From Opitutaceae bacterium (GTDB lineage Bacteria; Verrucomicrobiota; Verrucomicrobiia; Opitutales; Opitutaceae), in the NCBI GenBank assembly GCA_016794625.1, contig JAEUGY010000037.1, positions 186,001-250,000 of the forward strand: DNA of 64,000 nucleotides. Direction: 5' to 3'. The number at the start of each line of letters is the position of its first letter. Position 1 is the stretch's first letter. The notes under the pieces are model-generated. The model did no database searches. It worked only from the letters and a program-made list of their open reading frames with translations, and was not told the DNA's origin. Shown one piece after another: positions 7,434-16,376 of this stretch. The translations under genes were made by a program, and so were the position numbers.

Positions 7434-9395
7434 ATGTTGCGGTACCTCCTCCTCCTGCTCTGGCCGGCCGCCGTCTGGGCGGCGGAGCCATCGGTGGAGC
7501 GTTCCGGAGCGGTGGCCGCCACGATCGAGGTGGAACCGCCCGACGGGGATGATTCGCTCGCCGCGGCCGAGGCGGCTTATGCCGCGGCCACCTCCGAGGC
7601 GGCTGCGCTGCGGGCCCTTGCCGGCGTGGTCAACCTCCATCGCCGACGCGGTGACTATGCCGAAGGGCTGGCCCGGGCCCGTGACGGACTGGAACGGGCG
7701 CGCGCCCTCGGTGATCAGGCCTTGCAGGTGGAGTTTCTTTACCTGCGCGGACGCCTCTACTGGAACCTCACCGACTATCCCCAGGCGCTCGAAACCCACC
7801 TCGAGGAACTGCGCCTCTCCCAAGCGCTCGACGACCCCTTCCTGGTGGCCCGGACTCACGGTGGCCTGGGGCTCACGTACCAGCGCTTCGGCCGCTCGGA
7901 GGACGCGCTGCATCACTTCGAGCGAGGCCTCGCGGTGGCCGCCCGCGCGCCCGACGGACGTATCCGCAGCAGTCTGCTCAATAGCCTGGGTGTCTATCAC
8001 CTCGACCGCGGTGAGCCGGCGCGCGCCACCGAACTTTTCAGCGAAGCCCTGCGGTTGCGCGAGAGCTACGGCAACGCACGGGCGATTGCGGAGACGCTGA
8101 CGAATCTCGGGCAGGCGGCGGAGGCGGCCGGCGATTCGACGCGCGCGCTCGATTACCTGCAGCGCGCCCTGACGACGTTCGAGGCCTTGAAATACCGACG
8201 GTCGATTGCGACCACGCACCGCCGCATGGCCTCCGTCCTTCGCCGCATGGGCAGGCTGGACGAAGCGCTGTCGCACCTGCGGGTGGCGTTGCAGGTGGCC
8301 GGCACGCTCGACAGCAGCGAAGTGATGGCCGAGCTCTGGCTGGAGCAGTCCCTGGCGTTGGAGGCGCGGGGTGAGTTTGCGGCCGCGCTCGCCGCGCAGC
8401 GAAGCCACGCGGCCGCCAGCGAACGGGCCCGCGGAACGGAGGACCGCCGGCGCATGGCCGAGTTGCGTGCCCGCTACGGCGAGGAACAGCGCGAACTGGA
8501 AATCGCCCTGCTGCGGCGGAGTCAGGAATTGCAGAAAGCGGAGTTGTCCGACCGGAGGTCCCAAACGCTGGCGCTGGCGGCCGGCTTGATCGGGGGAGTC
8601 GCCTTTCTTGGGGCCATCATTGCCGTGCAGGTGGTGCGCCTGCGCAGTGCCCGTCGACTTCACGTGGCGACCGAGCACGCGCGGGCGCGGGCCGAAGACG
8701 CCGACCGCTTGAAGAGCCGGCTGCTGCAGATTGCCTCGCACGACCTCAAGGTACCCCTGACCGCCCTGCACGCGACGGCCGGTCTGATCGCCCGTTCCCC
8801 CGACGATCCCGACGCGGTGCTTCGGCACGCCGCCGGCATTCAGGCCGACACCGCCCGGATGCGCACCCTGGTTCGGGATTTTCTCGATGCCTCCGCGATC
8901 GAGGACGGCAGCCTGGTCGTCCAACCGGCGTCCATCGACCTGCCGGCGGTCGCCCATCAAGCCGTGCAAAGCCTGGCACCGGTGGCCGCGCAGAAGGAGC
9001 AGCACTTGCACTGGGTGGAGCCGGCCGTGCGGCCGCCGCGCGTGCGGGCCGATGCCGAGCGGCTGCGACAGGTGTTTGATAATCTCATCGGCAACGCCCT
9101 GAAGTTCACCCAGGCGGGAGGAACCATCACCGTCACCTGCGGAGAGTCCACGCCTTGGGTGTATGCGGAGGTGCGCGACAACGGCCCCGGTCTGGGTCCG
9201 GCCGAGTTTGCCCGCATTTTTTCCCCCGCTCCCGCGGTGGCCCCGCGGTCCGCACCCGGCGAAGGGGACTCCACCGGTCTGGGGCTGGTGATCGCCCGCG
9301 AACTGCTCACCTTGCAGGGCGGTCGCTTGGAAGTGGAATCCCAGCCGGGCAAAGGGGCGACGTTCCGGCTCCTGCTGGCGTCGACGCACGCCTGA
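7434..9395 (+). CDS. TPR-containing sensor histidine kinase
   Basis: About 653 residues. A signal peptide (MLRYLLLLLWPAAVWA) leads into a periplasmic array of tetratricopeptide repeats (about residues 40-350; units such as ALETHLEELRLSQALDDP and ALHHFERGLAVAARAPDG). One membrane segment (LAAGLIGGVAFLGAIIAVQV) follows, then a HisKA domain with phospho-acceptor His in LQIASHDLKVPL. The HATPase_c domain shows N-box DNLIGNALKFT, G1 VRDNGPGLG and G2 GLGLVIARELL. The ATG at 7434 was preferred to one 14 codons upstream because it starts a clean signal peptide. The response regulator is encoded convergently only five bases away and is the likely partner. Confidence 0.9.
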   Translation: MLRYLLLLLWPAAVWAAEPSVERSGAVAATIEVEPPDGDDSLAAAEAAYAAATSEAAALRALAGVVNLHRRRGDYAEGLARARDGLERARALGDQALQVEFLYLRGRLYWNLTDYPQALETHLEELRLSQALDDPFLVARTHGGLGLTYQRFGRSEDALHHFERGLAVAARAPDGRIRSSLLNSLGVYHLDRGEPARATELFSEALRLRESYGNARAIAETLTNLGQAAEAAGDSTRALDYLQRALTTFEALKYRRSIATTHRRMASVLRRMGRLDEALSHLRVALQVAGTLDSSEVMAELWLEQSLALEARGEFAAALAAQRSHAAASERARGTEDRRRMAELRARYGEEQRELEIALLRRSQELQKAELSDRRSQTLALAAGLIGGVAFLGAIIAVQVVRLRSARRLHVATEHARARAEDADRLKSRLLQIASHDLKVPLTALHATAGLIARSPDDPDAVLRHAAGIQADTARMRTLVRDFLDASAIEDGSLVVQPASIDLPAVAHQAVQSLAPVAAQKEQHLHWVEPAVRPPRVRADAERLRQVFDNLIGNALKFTQAGGTITVTCGESTPWVYAEVRDNGPGLGPAEFARIFSPAPAVAPRSAPGEGDSTGLGLVIARELLTLQGGRLEVESQPGKGATFRLLLASTHA

Positions 9396-9400
9396 CGGGT

Positions 9401-10060
9401 TCACCCCAACCCGTTGCGCAGGCACCACCGCACCAGCGTCGGCACGTCGTGCACGCCCAGCCGGGCAAAGATCCGCGCCCGGTGTTTCTCCACCGTGCGG
9501 GTGCTCAGGTTGAGGCGGTCGCCAATTTCTTTGGAGACAAGGCCGCGCGCGACCAGTCGCACCACTTCCTGCTCCCGTTCCGAGAGGGCGTCGGACCCGA
9601 GGCGGGGCAGGGCAGGCTCGGCCGAAAGGGAGGGAACCGGTGGCGGCACCGTCGCCGAGAAGAACATCCCCCCTTCGAGCACGCATTGCACCGCGCGCTC
9701 GATTTGCTCCAACGGCGAATTCTTGTCGACAAACCCGGCCACGCCGAGCGCCAGCAATTCCGCGGGCAGCTGGGCCTCCGGGTGGGCGGTGAGGACCACG
9801 ACCCGCGTCTTCATCTGGCGCCGGCGAAGCTCCGCGACAATGTCCCGCCCGTCGATCCCCCGCAGGTAGAGATCGACGATCAGCAAGTCCGGCGGCTGCT
9901 CCAGGCAATGGGCCAGTGCCTTGCGCCCGTCGGCAAAGTCCCACAGCTCCTTCGGTTGAAACCGGCTTTGCAGGGCCTCCCGCACCAAGCCCCGGTAGGT
10001 GGTGGTGTCGTCCACCAGCACGAACCGGTGGGAAGAGGTGGGGGCGGGAACCGCGGGCAT
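9401..10060 (-). CDS. LuxR/NarL-family response regulator
   Basis: About 219 residues. The N-terminal receiver domain has the acidic pocket FVLVDDTTT, the phospho-acceptor Asp in LLIVDLYLRG, the conserved Thr in VVVLTAHPEA and Lys in FVDKNSPLEQ. The C-terminal LuxR-type helix-turn-helix reads LSEREQEVVRLVARGLVSKE and LSTRTVEKHRARIFARLG. It is convergent with the TPR histidine kinase (7434-9395), its probable cognate sensor. The gene starts opposite the TonB receptor at 10234. The spacer holds a TGGCGTAGAA-containing site at 10115-10132. Confidence 0.92.
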   Translation of the reverse strand: MPAVPAPTSSHRFVLVDDTTTYRGLVREALQSRFQPKELWDFADGRKALAHCLEQPPDLLIVDLYLRGIDGRDIVAELRRRQMKTRVVVLTAHPEAQLPAELLALGVAGFVDKNSPLEQIERAVQCVLEGGMFFSATVPPPVPSLSAEPALPRLGSDALSEREQEVVRLVARGLVSKEIGDRLNLSTRTVEKHRARIFARLGVHDVPTLVRWCLRNGLG

Positions 10061-10114
10061 CGCAGGGTCTAACAGAGGGAGAAAACAGCCCACGGCAAGG
10101 CTGTGGCGTTGGCA

Positions 10115-10132
10115 TGGCGTAGAACTACCCAA
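10115..10132. promoter_or_regulatory. Second copy of the TGGCGTAGAAYTAC site
   Basis: TGGCGTAGAACTACCCAA lies in the divergent spacer between the response regulator (start 10060) and the TonB receptor (start 10234). Compared with the perfect palindrome at 6381-6398, the left half and spacer are conserved (ATGGCGTAGAA, then TAC) while the right half is degenerate. The two sites flank the kinase/regulator locus on both sides, which fits a small regulon of that two-component system. Binding is inferred, not shown. Confidence 0.4.
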
Positions 10133-10233
10133 TGACGGGCGGGTGGGCTTGTACTACTGTAGAGGCACCCGACGTCCCGGAGGAGCCTCCGGCGTCTTGA
10201 ACTTGTTTTTGTCGGTTGACCCCGTCCTGCACC

Positions 10234-13200
10234 ATGAACCTACGCCCTTGGATCCGTGTTGTTTCGCTTGTCACTGTCAGCGGTCTGTTGGCCGTGGACG
10301 GCTCCGCCCAGACGGTCGCGCCCGCACCAGCCGCCAACAAGGATCTCCAGCCAGAGACGATCAAGCTCGAGGCGTTCACCGTGACCGGCTCGAATGTGCG
10401 CCGCCTCGACCAGGAAAAGGCCCTGCCGGTGAGCGTGCTCACGATGGACGACATCCAGGTCCGCGACGCCTCGCAGGCGGCTGACTTCCTCTCCGGCCTG
10501 CCGCAGGTCACCGGTCTGCCCGGCAATGAAACCGCCACGCTTGGCGCGACGGCGCGGGGTGACAATTCCACGGTCTCCCTCCGCGGCATCCCCTCGAGCA
10601 ACACCCTGGTGCTGCTCAACGGCCGTCGCCTGGTCGCCCACGCCATCAGTCAGTCGGAGGCCGGTGTGCCGACGCTTTCCACCAACGTCAACCAGCTGCC
10701 CAATCAAGGCCTGGAGCGGGTCGAAGTGCTGCGCGACGGCGCCTCGTCGGTTTATGGCACCGATGCGGTGGCGGGCGTGATCAACTACATCACGCGACGT
10801 GATTTTGTCGGCACCGAGCTCAGCCTGCGTTACGCGCAAACCGAGATCGGCGACGGCGCCGAGTGGCGGGGCACGCTCACCCACGGCCGCAACTTTGCCG
10901 GAGGCAAGGGCCGTCTCTCGCTGGTCCTCGATCTGTACAACCGCGAGGCGATCTTTGCCCGCAACCGCGGATTCATGGCCGAGGCCGATCACAGCAACCT
11001 GGCTCCGGCGCCGTGGAACGTCTCCACCAACACCACGTTCAACGCCCGATCCGCCACGAGTGAATTTGGCAATTACCAGGTCGGCACGGTCAACGCCGCC
11101 GGGGTCTTCACCGCCGCGCGTCCGACCGGTGTGCCCGCCACGCTGGTCGCCACGTCCGGCACCTTCTTTCTCGCGCCCACGGTGACGGGCGTCGGTTTTC
11201 TCACCACCACCCCGGCCCGCTCAGGCATCACCAACACCTACTACTGGAACAACAATGCCTACCGCGTGCTCCAGCCGGAATCGAATCGCTTCAACGCCGT
11301 GTTCACCGGCGAGTTCGATCTGAGCGACCGCCTGACCGCGTTCACTGACCTCAGCCTGTACAGCGCCCGGTCGCTCACGTACCGCGAACCGGATGGCATC
11401 ACCCAATCGACGGATGGTGACATTATCGTGCCCGCCACCAACCCCTTCAATCCGTTTGGTACCCGCTTCTGGAGCACCACCGGTACGCCAAACAGCGACG
11501 GCACGCCGCGGCTGACGGGCACGCCCGCCGCCGTGCGTATCAGCAACAAGCGCCTGACCGACCTGCCGGACCGCACCGCCACGGTCGATACCGACATCGT
11601 CCGCTTTGTCGGCGGTGTGCGCGGCCGTCTGTCCGATACCTGGCGCTGGGAGTCGGCCGTGCTGATGTCGGAAGGTCGGGTGACCGATCTCGAGACGGGA
11701 CCGAGCCGCAAGAGCAGACTGCGCAATGCGATCAACCAGACGGATCCGGCCCTCGCCTTCAATCCCTTCACCCGCACCTTCGCCGTGCAGAACGGCACCC
11801 TGGTCGTGACGGGTCCCTACCAGAATCCGGAGAGCGTGCAGCAGACCTTCCGCTCCGAGTTCAAGCGGGAGGGCATCACCAAGCTGACCAGCATTGATTT
11901 CCGGGCCAACGGCGACGTCATCGACCTCTGGCGCGGCAACCGCGTGGGCGCGGCGGTCGGTGGAGAGTATCGCTTTGAGGCTTACGATGATTTCCGTCCC
12001 CCGTTCGCCGGGCTCAATCCCCCTGATTCGGGACTCGATCCCACGTCGAACGATTTCCTCGGCTTCTCCCCCAACTCCGACACGCACGGCAAGCGCCACG
12101 TGACCGCTCTCTACGCCGAGGTCGTGGTGCCGCTCGTCGGCGGCGAATTCCATCTGCCGTTGATCCACTCGCTCGAACTCTCCGCCTCCGCCCGCTTCGA
12201 GGATTTTACTGACTTCGGCAATACGACCAAACCCAAGGTGGGCGCCACCTGGCGGCCGGCTCCGTGGATGCTGGTGCGGGCCTCGTACAACGAAGGCTTC
12301 AACGCGCCGAATCTGGCTCAGCTGTTCACCGGCACGCTCATCCGCACGGTCACGGGCAGCACGGACAGCTACCGCAGCGCGGTCACCGGACTCCCCACGG
12401 ACGGCCCGTCCAACCGGCGCAGCATCGCCTCGGGCAATCTCGACCTCCGCCCGGAGGAATCGGTGGGCAAGTCCGCCGGCGTGGTCATCGAGGTTCCGGT
12501 CGTGAAGGGATTGTCCTTCGGCGTCGACTACTGGGAAATCCGGCAGAGCAGCGTGATCGCGTCCTCCGGTTCCATTGCCGACGACACCGCGGCGCTGCAG
12601 GCGGCGACGGCCGCGGCGCTCGCCGCCGGCCAGGCGATTGGCGCGATCGACCTCGGTTCGGGCACGGCCGCTTACAAGGGCGATTCCTCCGTGGTCCGGC
12701 TGCCCGTGACCCAGACGGATCGTGATTTCTTCGCGGCTTACAACGCCACCCGCACGCCGGGCAATCAGCGCGCGGTCGTGGGTGCGATCGACTTTCTGCG
12801 CACCACCTACTTCAACCGCGCGCAGCAGTTTGTGAACGGGTTCGACTTCGATGTGAACTACCGCCTGCCGCGGACGTCGCTGGGCAACTTCACGTTCGGC
12901 ACCACCTGGACCTATCTCAATGACTTCCACGCGTACAACGCGGCGGGCGCCCCGCGGACCGACCTGCGCTGGGGCAACAGCGCGGCCGTCGGCGGCGCGG
13001 CGCCGAAGTGGCGCGGCAGTGCCTCCATCACCTGGCGGCGCGACCGCTGGGGCGCCGGGTTCTCGGCGTACTATACGGGAGACTACACCGATACGGGCGC
13101 CACGACCACCGCGGCGACGTTTGAGTCGCTTGGTTCCCCGTCCTACATCGCGCCGGTTTTCACCGGCGGCAGCGCGGTCTATCGCTACGTGGTGAGCGAC

Positions 13201-13407
13201 GCGATGAACTACAACGCCAACATCTCCTACCGCATCCCGGCGAAGAACGAGGGCTGGCTTGGCGGCACGACCATCCGGCTCGGCGTGATCAACCTCTTCG
13301 ACAAGACGCCGCCGCTGTCCAGCGATTCGCGCGGCTACGATCCCTCCGTCTACAACCAGATGGCGCGCGGCCGCTCCTGGTCCCTGCAGATCACCAAGCG
13401 GCTCTGA
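10234..13407 (+). CDS. TonB-dependent receptor
   Basis: A 1057-residue outer-membrane receptor. It has a signal sequence, then the TonB-box-like IKLEAFTVTGSNVRR. The plug domain follows (ALPVSVLTMDDIQVRDASQA, VSLRGIPSSNTLVLLNGRRL, GLERVEVLRDGASSVYGTDA, VAGVINYITRR). After it is a long beta-barrel ending in the terminal-strand pattern SWSLQITKRL. The barrel includes the typical RASYNEGFNAPNLAQL and NLDLRPEESVGKS repeats of the CirA/oligosaccharide-oligopeptide receptor group. The ATG at 10234 is preferred over an upstream TTG. It stands alone, divergent from the LuxR-type regulator. No SusD-like partner is present. The ligand is not predictable from the sequence. Confidence 0.93.
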   Translation: MNLRPWIRVVSLVTVSGLLAVDGSAQTVAPAPAANKDLQPETIKLEAFTVTGSNVRRLDQEKALPVSVLTMDDIQVRDASQAADFLSGLPQVTGLPGNETATLGATARGDNSTVSLRGIPSSNTLVLLNGRRLVAHAISQSEAGVPTLSTNVNQLPNQGLERVEVLRDGASSVYGTDAVAGVINYITRRDFVGTELSLRYAQTEIGDGAEWRGTLTHGRNFAGGKGRLSLVLDLYNREAIFARNRGFMAEADHSNLAPAPWNVSTNTTFNARSATSEFGNYQVGTVNAAGVFTAARPTGVPATLVATSGTFFLAPTVTGVGFLTTTPARSGITNTYYWNNNAYRVLQPESNRFNAVFTGEFDLSDRLTAFTDLSLYSARSLTYREPDGITQSTDGDIIVPATNPFNPFGTRFWSTTGTPNSDGTPRLTGTPAAVRISNKRLTDLPDRTATVDTDIVRFVGGVRGRLSDTWRWESAVLMSEGRVTDLETGPSRKSRLRNAINQTDPALAFNPFTRTFAVQNGTLVVTGPYQNPESVQQTFRSEFKREGITKLTSIDFRANGDVIDLWRGNRVGAAVGGEYRFEAYDDFRPPFAGLNPPDSGLDPTSNDFLGFSPNSDTHGKRHVTALYAEVVVPLVGGEFHLPLIHSLELSASARFEDFTDFGNTTKPKVGATWRPAPWMLVRASYNEGFNAPNLAQLFTGTLIRTVTGSTDSYRSAVTGLPTDGPSNRRSIASGNLDLRPEESVGKSAGVVIEVPVVKGLSFGVDYWEIRQSSVIASSGSIADDTAALQAATAAALAAGQAIGAIDLGSGTAAYKGDSSVVRLPVTQTDRDFFAAYNATRTPGNQRAVVGAIDFLRTTYFNRAQQFVNGFDFDVNYRLPRTSLGNFTFGTTWTYLNDFHAYNAAGAPRTDLRWGNSAAVGGAAPKWRGSASITWRRDRWGAGFSAYYTGDYTDTGATTTAATFESLGSPSYIAPVFTGGSAVYRYVVSDAMNYNANISYRIPAKNEGWLGGTTIRLGVINLFDKTPPLSSDSRGYDPSVYNQMARGRSWSLQITKRL

Positions 13408-13510
13408 CACCGACGGCGCGGTGAGGTGCGAAGGGCGAAGAGTGAAGTGCGAAATCTCTGAAATTCAGCGTTAAAAGTCCAGCGTTCAGCGTTCAACGTT
13501 CGTCCCCCCT

Positions 13511-13620
13511 CATTGGGCTGGCCCTCGCGGCCACGCCTCGCTTCTTTCACGCTTCACTCTTCGCCCTTCACTCTTCACCGCTTCGCGGTGCAGGCGCGTC
13601 CGCAAGGGACGGCCCTACAC
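13511..13620. repeat. Two inverted copies of the GAGGGCCAGCCC-type dispersed element
   Basis: A minus-oriented copy at 13511-13540 (CATTGGGCTGGCCCTCGCGG then CCACGCCTCG) faces a plus-oriented variant at 13592-13620 (AGGCGCGTCCGCAAGGGACG then GCCCTACA). Between them lies a CTTCACTCTTCGCCCTTCAC-type pyrimidine-rich run. The same two modules recur together near 60012-60222 and 31407-31524. The 224-base spacer between the TonB receptor and the hybrid kinase is otherwise empty. Confidence 0.7.
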
Positions 13621-13630
13621 GACGGGGAAC

Positions 13631-16054
13631 TCAGCCGCGTCCGTCGTCGTGAGCGGTCTCGTCCTGGGCGCCGGCCAGCACCTGATACAGGGTCTGGCCG
13701 AGCTCCTGGGTGTCATACGGCTTTTGCAGGAAGGCGTGCGGCCGTTCGCTGGCGCCAGCCGCCATGACGTGTTCCTCTCGGTGCCCGCTCATGAGGATGA
13801 CCGGTACGCCTGGCCGCAGGCGGCGGAGGGCGCTGAGCGTATCCCAGCCACTCATGCCCGGCATGGTGACGTCGCAGACGACGCAGTCGAAGGCACCGAC
13901 GTCCTTGGCAAAGAGCTTCACCGCATCCTGCCCGTTGGCCGCGGCCACCGCCGCATGACCCACCTTGGCCAGCGCGAGCATGGCAAACTCGCGGACGGCG
14001 GGTTCGTCATCGACCACCAGTACCTTCGCCCGCCGTTCGGGTTGGTTGACGGGCGGCGCATGGACTCGCCGCCGGGGCGCCGGCGTGGGTAAACGGGGAA
14101 AAAAGAGCCGGAAGGTACTGCCCCGCCCCGGCGTGCTCTCCACGCTAACGGCACCCTGCCACGTCCGCACCACGCCCAGGACCACGGGCAACCCGAGTCC
14201 GCGGCCCACGAACTTGGTGGAGAAGAACGGATCAAAAATCTTGTCCATCGTCTGCGGTTCGATGCCGCACCCGGTGTCGGCGACCTCAAGACAGGCATAG
14301 TCTACCGCCGATGGTCGCCACGCGATGGGCGATCGATTGGCGGAGGGAATGTCGCCTGCTGCCACCGTCGTCACCTTGACGCGCACCGTGCCCGCCTGGG
14401 TGCCGATCGCTTCCCAGGCGTTGGTCAGCAGTTGTGACAACACGTGCTGAAACTGGTTGCTGTTCCCGCGAATCGCAGGCCCCGGGGACGGCAGATCGGA
14501 CCGCAGCAGGATGTGCGACGGGGAGCGCGGGCTCAATCGGTCGAGCGCGGTCTCGGTGGCCTCGCTCAAATCGATCGGTTCGGTGGCCTCCGCGTGCTGT
14601 CCAAGGTAGGTCAGCATCAATCCGCTCATTTCCGCCGCCTTGCGGGCCGACCGCATCGCCTCGCCCATGCTCTGGGCCAGCGGGCTGTGTGGTGGCAGGT
14701 CGCCCAGAGCCAGATCGATGTTGCCCATGACCGCCTGCAACTGATTGTTGTAGTGATGGGCAATGGCGCCGGCCATGCGGCCAAGGCTCTCGGCCTTTTC
14801 GAGCTGTTGGTTCACGAGGGCGAGCCGATCCTTCTCCATCTCCACCTGCCGCCGCTCCGTGATGTCATGCACGGCGCCCCCGAGCTTCACCACCTGCCCG
14901 TTTTCCCAGAGGGCCGAACCCTGGACGCGGACCCAAATGGAGCGCCCGCGCGCGGTGATGAGGGGCAGTTCGAGGTCCCAGGGCGTGCCGTGTTCGGTGG
15001 CGCGCGTGATCGCCTGGACCAGGATGGGCTGCGCGTCCGGCGGGTAGAAACGCAGGGCGGTGTCGAACGTGGGCGCGTCCCAGGTATCGATCTCGTGGAT
15101 CCGGCACGTCTCCTGGGACCAGGTGACCTGGTGTGTGCGCAGGTCCAGTTCCCAGGCGCCCACCTTGGCGATTTCACCGATGCGCTGCAGCAAGTCCTCG
15201 CTCTCGCGCAGCGCGGCCTCGGCCCGCTTGCGGTGGGTGATGTCGGTGTGGGAGACAATCGCGCCTCCTCGTCTTCCCTTGCGCGGTGTGATACGAAGGT
15301 GGAACCAGCGCGGCCGGTCGGGGGCGTGGCATGGATAGTCGAGTTGGAAGTCGGGGCGTTCCCCCGCCAGCACCGCGCGCAGACCCTCGGCGGCTCGAAC
15401 GGCGGTGGGCTCCGTGGAGGCGCCGGTGCAGGAGGCGAGGTAGTTCAGTCCGACCGAGTGCGCAGCGAGGGCCGGCGCGCCGTTCTCGATGGCGAATTGC
15501 CTCCATGCTTCGTTGACCGCGACGATGACACCCCCGGCGTCGAGCACCGCCAGGTGATCGACGATCGAGTTGAGCACACTCGTGTTGAATTCCTCGTTTT
15601 CCTGCAGGGCGAACTCCGCCTGCTTGCGCGCGGTGACGTCTTCGCAGATCGCAGCCGTGCGTAATGCCCGGCCGGTGGCATCGCGCAAGAAAGAGGCATT
15701 GATCCGAACCCAGACGACGGATCCGTCCTTCCGACAATACCGCTTTTCGTTGAGGTAGTACGGCGTTTCACCCCGAGCCGCTCGGCTAAAGCAATCCCAG
15801 TCATGCGCGCGATCCTCCGGGTGGGTCAGTTTGGGAATCGAAAGCGCCAGCAACTCCTGGTTCGAATACCCCGTGATTTCACAGTACTTCTGATTGCAGC
15901 GCAGGATCCTTCCGGTGGCCGGATCCGCCTGAACCATACCGACGGACGCGATGGCAAAGAAGGCTTCGGCTCTTCGATCCGCCAGATCGGCCTCAGCCGT
16001 GCCAGCATCATCGGGTCTTCGCGGAACCGGGTTCGAGGTGCTGCGAAGGTCCAT
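13631..16054 (-). CDS. Triple-PAS hybrid sensor histidine kinase/response regulator
   Basis: About 807 residues and no obvious membrane segment, so probably cytoplasmic. Three PAS/PAC units follow one another (first with RCNQKYCEITGYSNQEL and YCRKDGSVVWVRINASF; second with VLNSIVDHLAVLDAGG; third with IGEIAKVGAWELDLRTHQV). The dimerisation/phospho-acceptor helix is GRMAGAIAHHYNNQLQAVMG. In many relatives this box reads AHDFNN, so His-His-Tyr here is slightly unusual. The ATPase domain has N-box LLTNAWEAIG, VADTGCGIEP, FDPFFSTK and GRGLGLPVVLG. A C-terminal receiver has its phospho-acceptor Asp in CVVCDVTMPGMSGWD. ATG at 16054 was chosen; an in-frame TTG 16 codons upstream is possible. No dedicated effector gene lies nearby. 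Confidence 0.9.
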   Translation of the reverse strand: MDLRSTSNPVPRRPDDAGTAEADLADRRAEAFFAIASVGMVQADPATGRILRCNQKYCEITGYSNQELLALSIPKLTHPEDRAHDWDCFSRAARGETPYYLNEKRYCRKDGSVVWVRINASFLRDATGRALRTAAICEDVTARKQAEFALQENEEFNTSVLNSIVDHLAVLDAGGVIVAVNEAWRQFAIENGAPALAAHSVGLNYLASCTGASTEPTAVRAAEGLRAVLAGERPDFQLDYPCHAPDRPRWFHLRITPRKGRRGGAIVSHTDITHRKRAEAALRESEDLLQRIGEIAKVGAWELDLRTHQVTWSQETCRIHEIDTWDAPTFDTALRFYPPDAQPILVQAITRATEHGTPWDLELPLITARGRSIWVRVQGSALWENGQVVKLGGAVHDITERRQVEMEKDRLALVNQQLEKAESLGRMAGAIAHHYNNQLQAVMGNIDLALGDLPPHSPLAQSMGEAMRSARKAAEMSGLMLTYLGQHAEATEPIDLSEATETALDRLSPRSPSHILLRSDLPSPGPAIRGNSNQFQHVLSQLLTNAWEAIGTQAGTVRVKVTTVAAGDIPSANRSPIAWRPSAVDYACLEVADTGCGIEPQTMDKIFDPFFSTKFVGRGLGLPVVLGVVRTWQGAVSVESTPGRGSTFRLFFPRLPTPAPRRRVHAPPVNQPERRAKVLVVDDEPAVREFAMLALAKVGHAAVAAANGQDAVKLFAKDVGAFDCVVCDVTMPGMSGWDTLSALRRLRPGVPVILMSGHREEHVMAAGASERPHAFLQKPYDTQELGQTLYQVLAGAQDETAHDDGRG

Positions 16055-16376
16055 GGTTGGGGGGTCGAACAGGGGCTGCTCCCGAGCTGGGGTGGGCCGC
16101 AAGAGGGATTCGACGTGGAGGTCAGATCGGAGCGGCCAAACCCGACGGTGTGCCTGATTTTAGCCCACGCGCTGACGGGTGTGAGCATGGCCCGGGCCGT
16201 CGAAGAAGACAATCTGAGACCCGATGGCGGTAGCGGCGAGGACGAGGTATGAGTGTTTGCGATAGTCTGCAGTGGCTTGGATACTGGTGGCTTCTGAGAC
16301 TGAGGCCCAGGAACGACGGGGCTCGAGGCTCGACAGTTTCGAAGGGATGCGTTTGGTGACGGGGCCCCTTTCCCCC
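16055..16376. other. Spacer with no recognised feature
   Basis: This is a 322-base divergent spacer between the hybrid kinase and the Tat-exported TIM-barrel enzyme. I see no convincing gene, repeat family member or strong hairpin. It should contain the promoters of both genes, but no clear -35/-10 pair is visible. Confidence 0.5.

Noticed and set aside
6432..10115. A 1227-codon minus-strand open frame opposite the hydrolase, kinase and regulator genes
   Set aside because: It is a shadow of high-GC coding DNA: its translation is rich in Arg, Gly and Pro with no recognisable domain, while the genes it overlaps have clear catalytic motifs.
11221..13410. A 729-codon minus-strand frame antisense to the TonB receptor
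   Set aside because: It has no domain signal and mirrors the third-position GC bias of the receptor gene.
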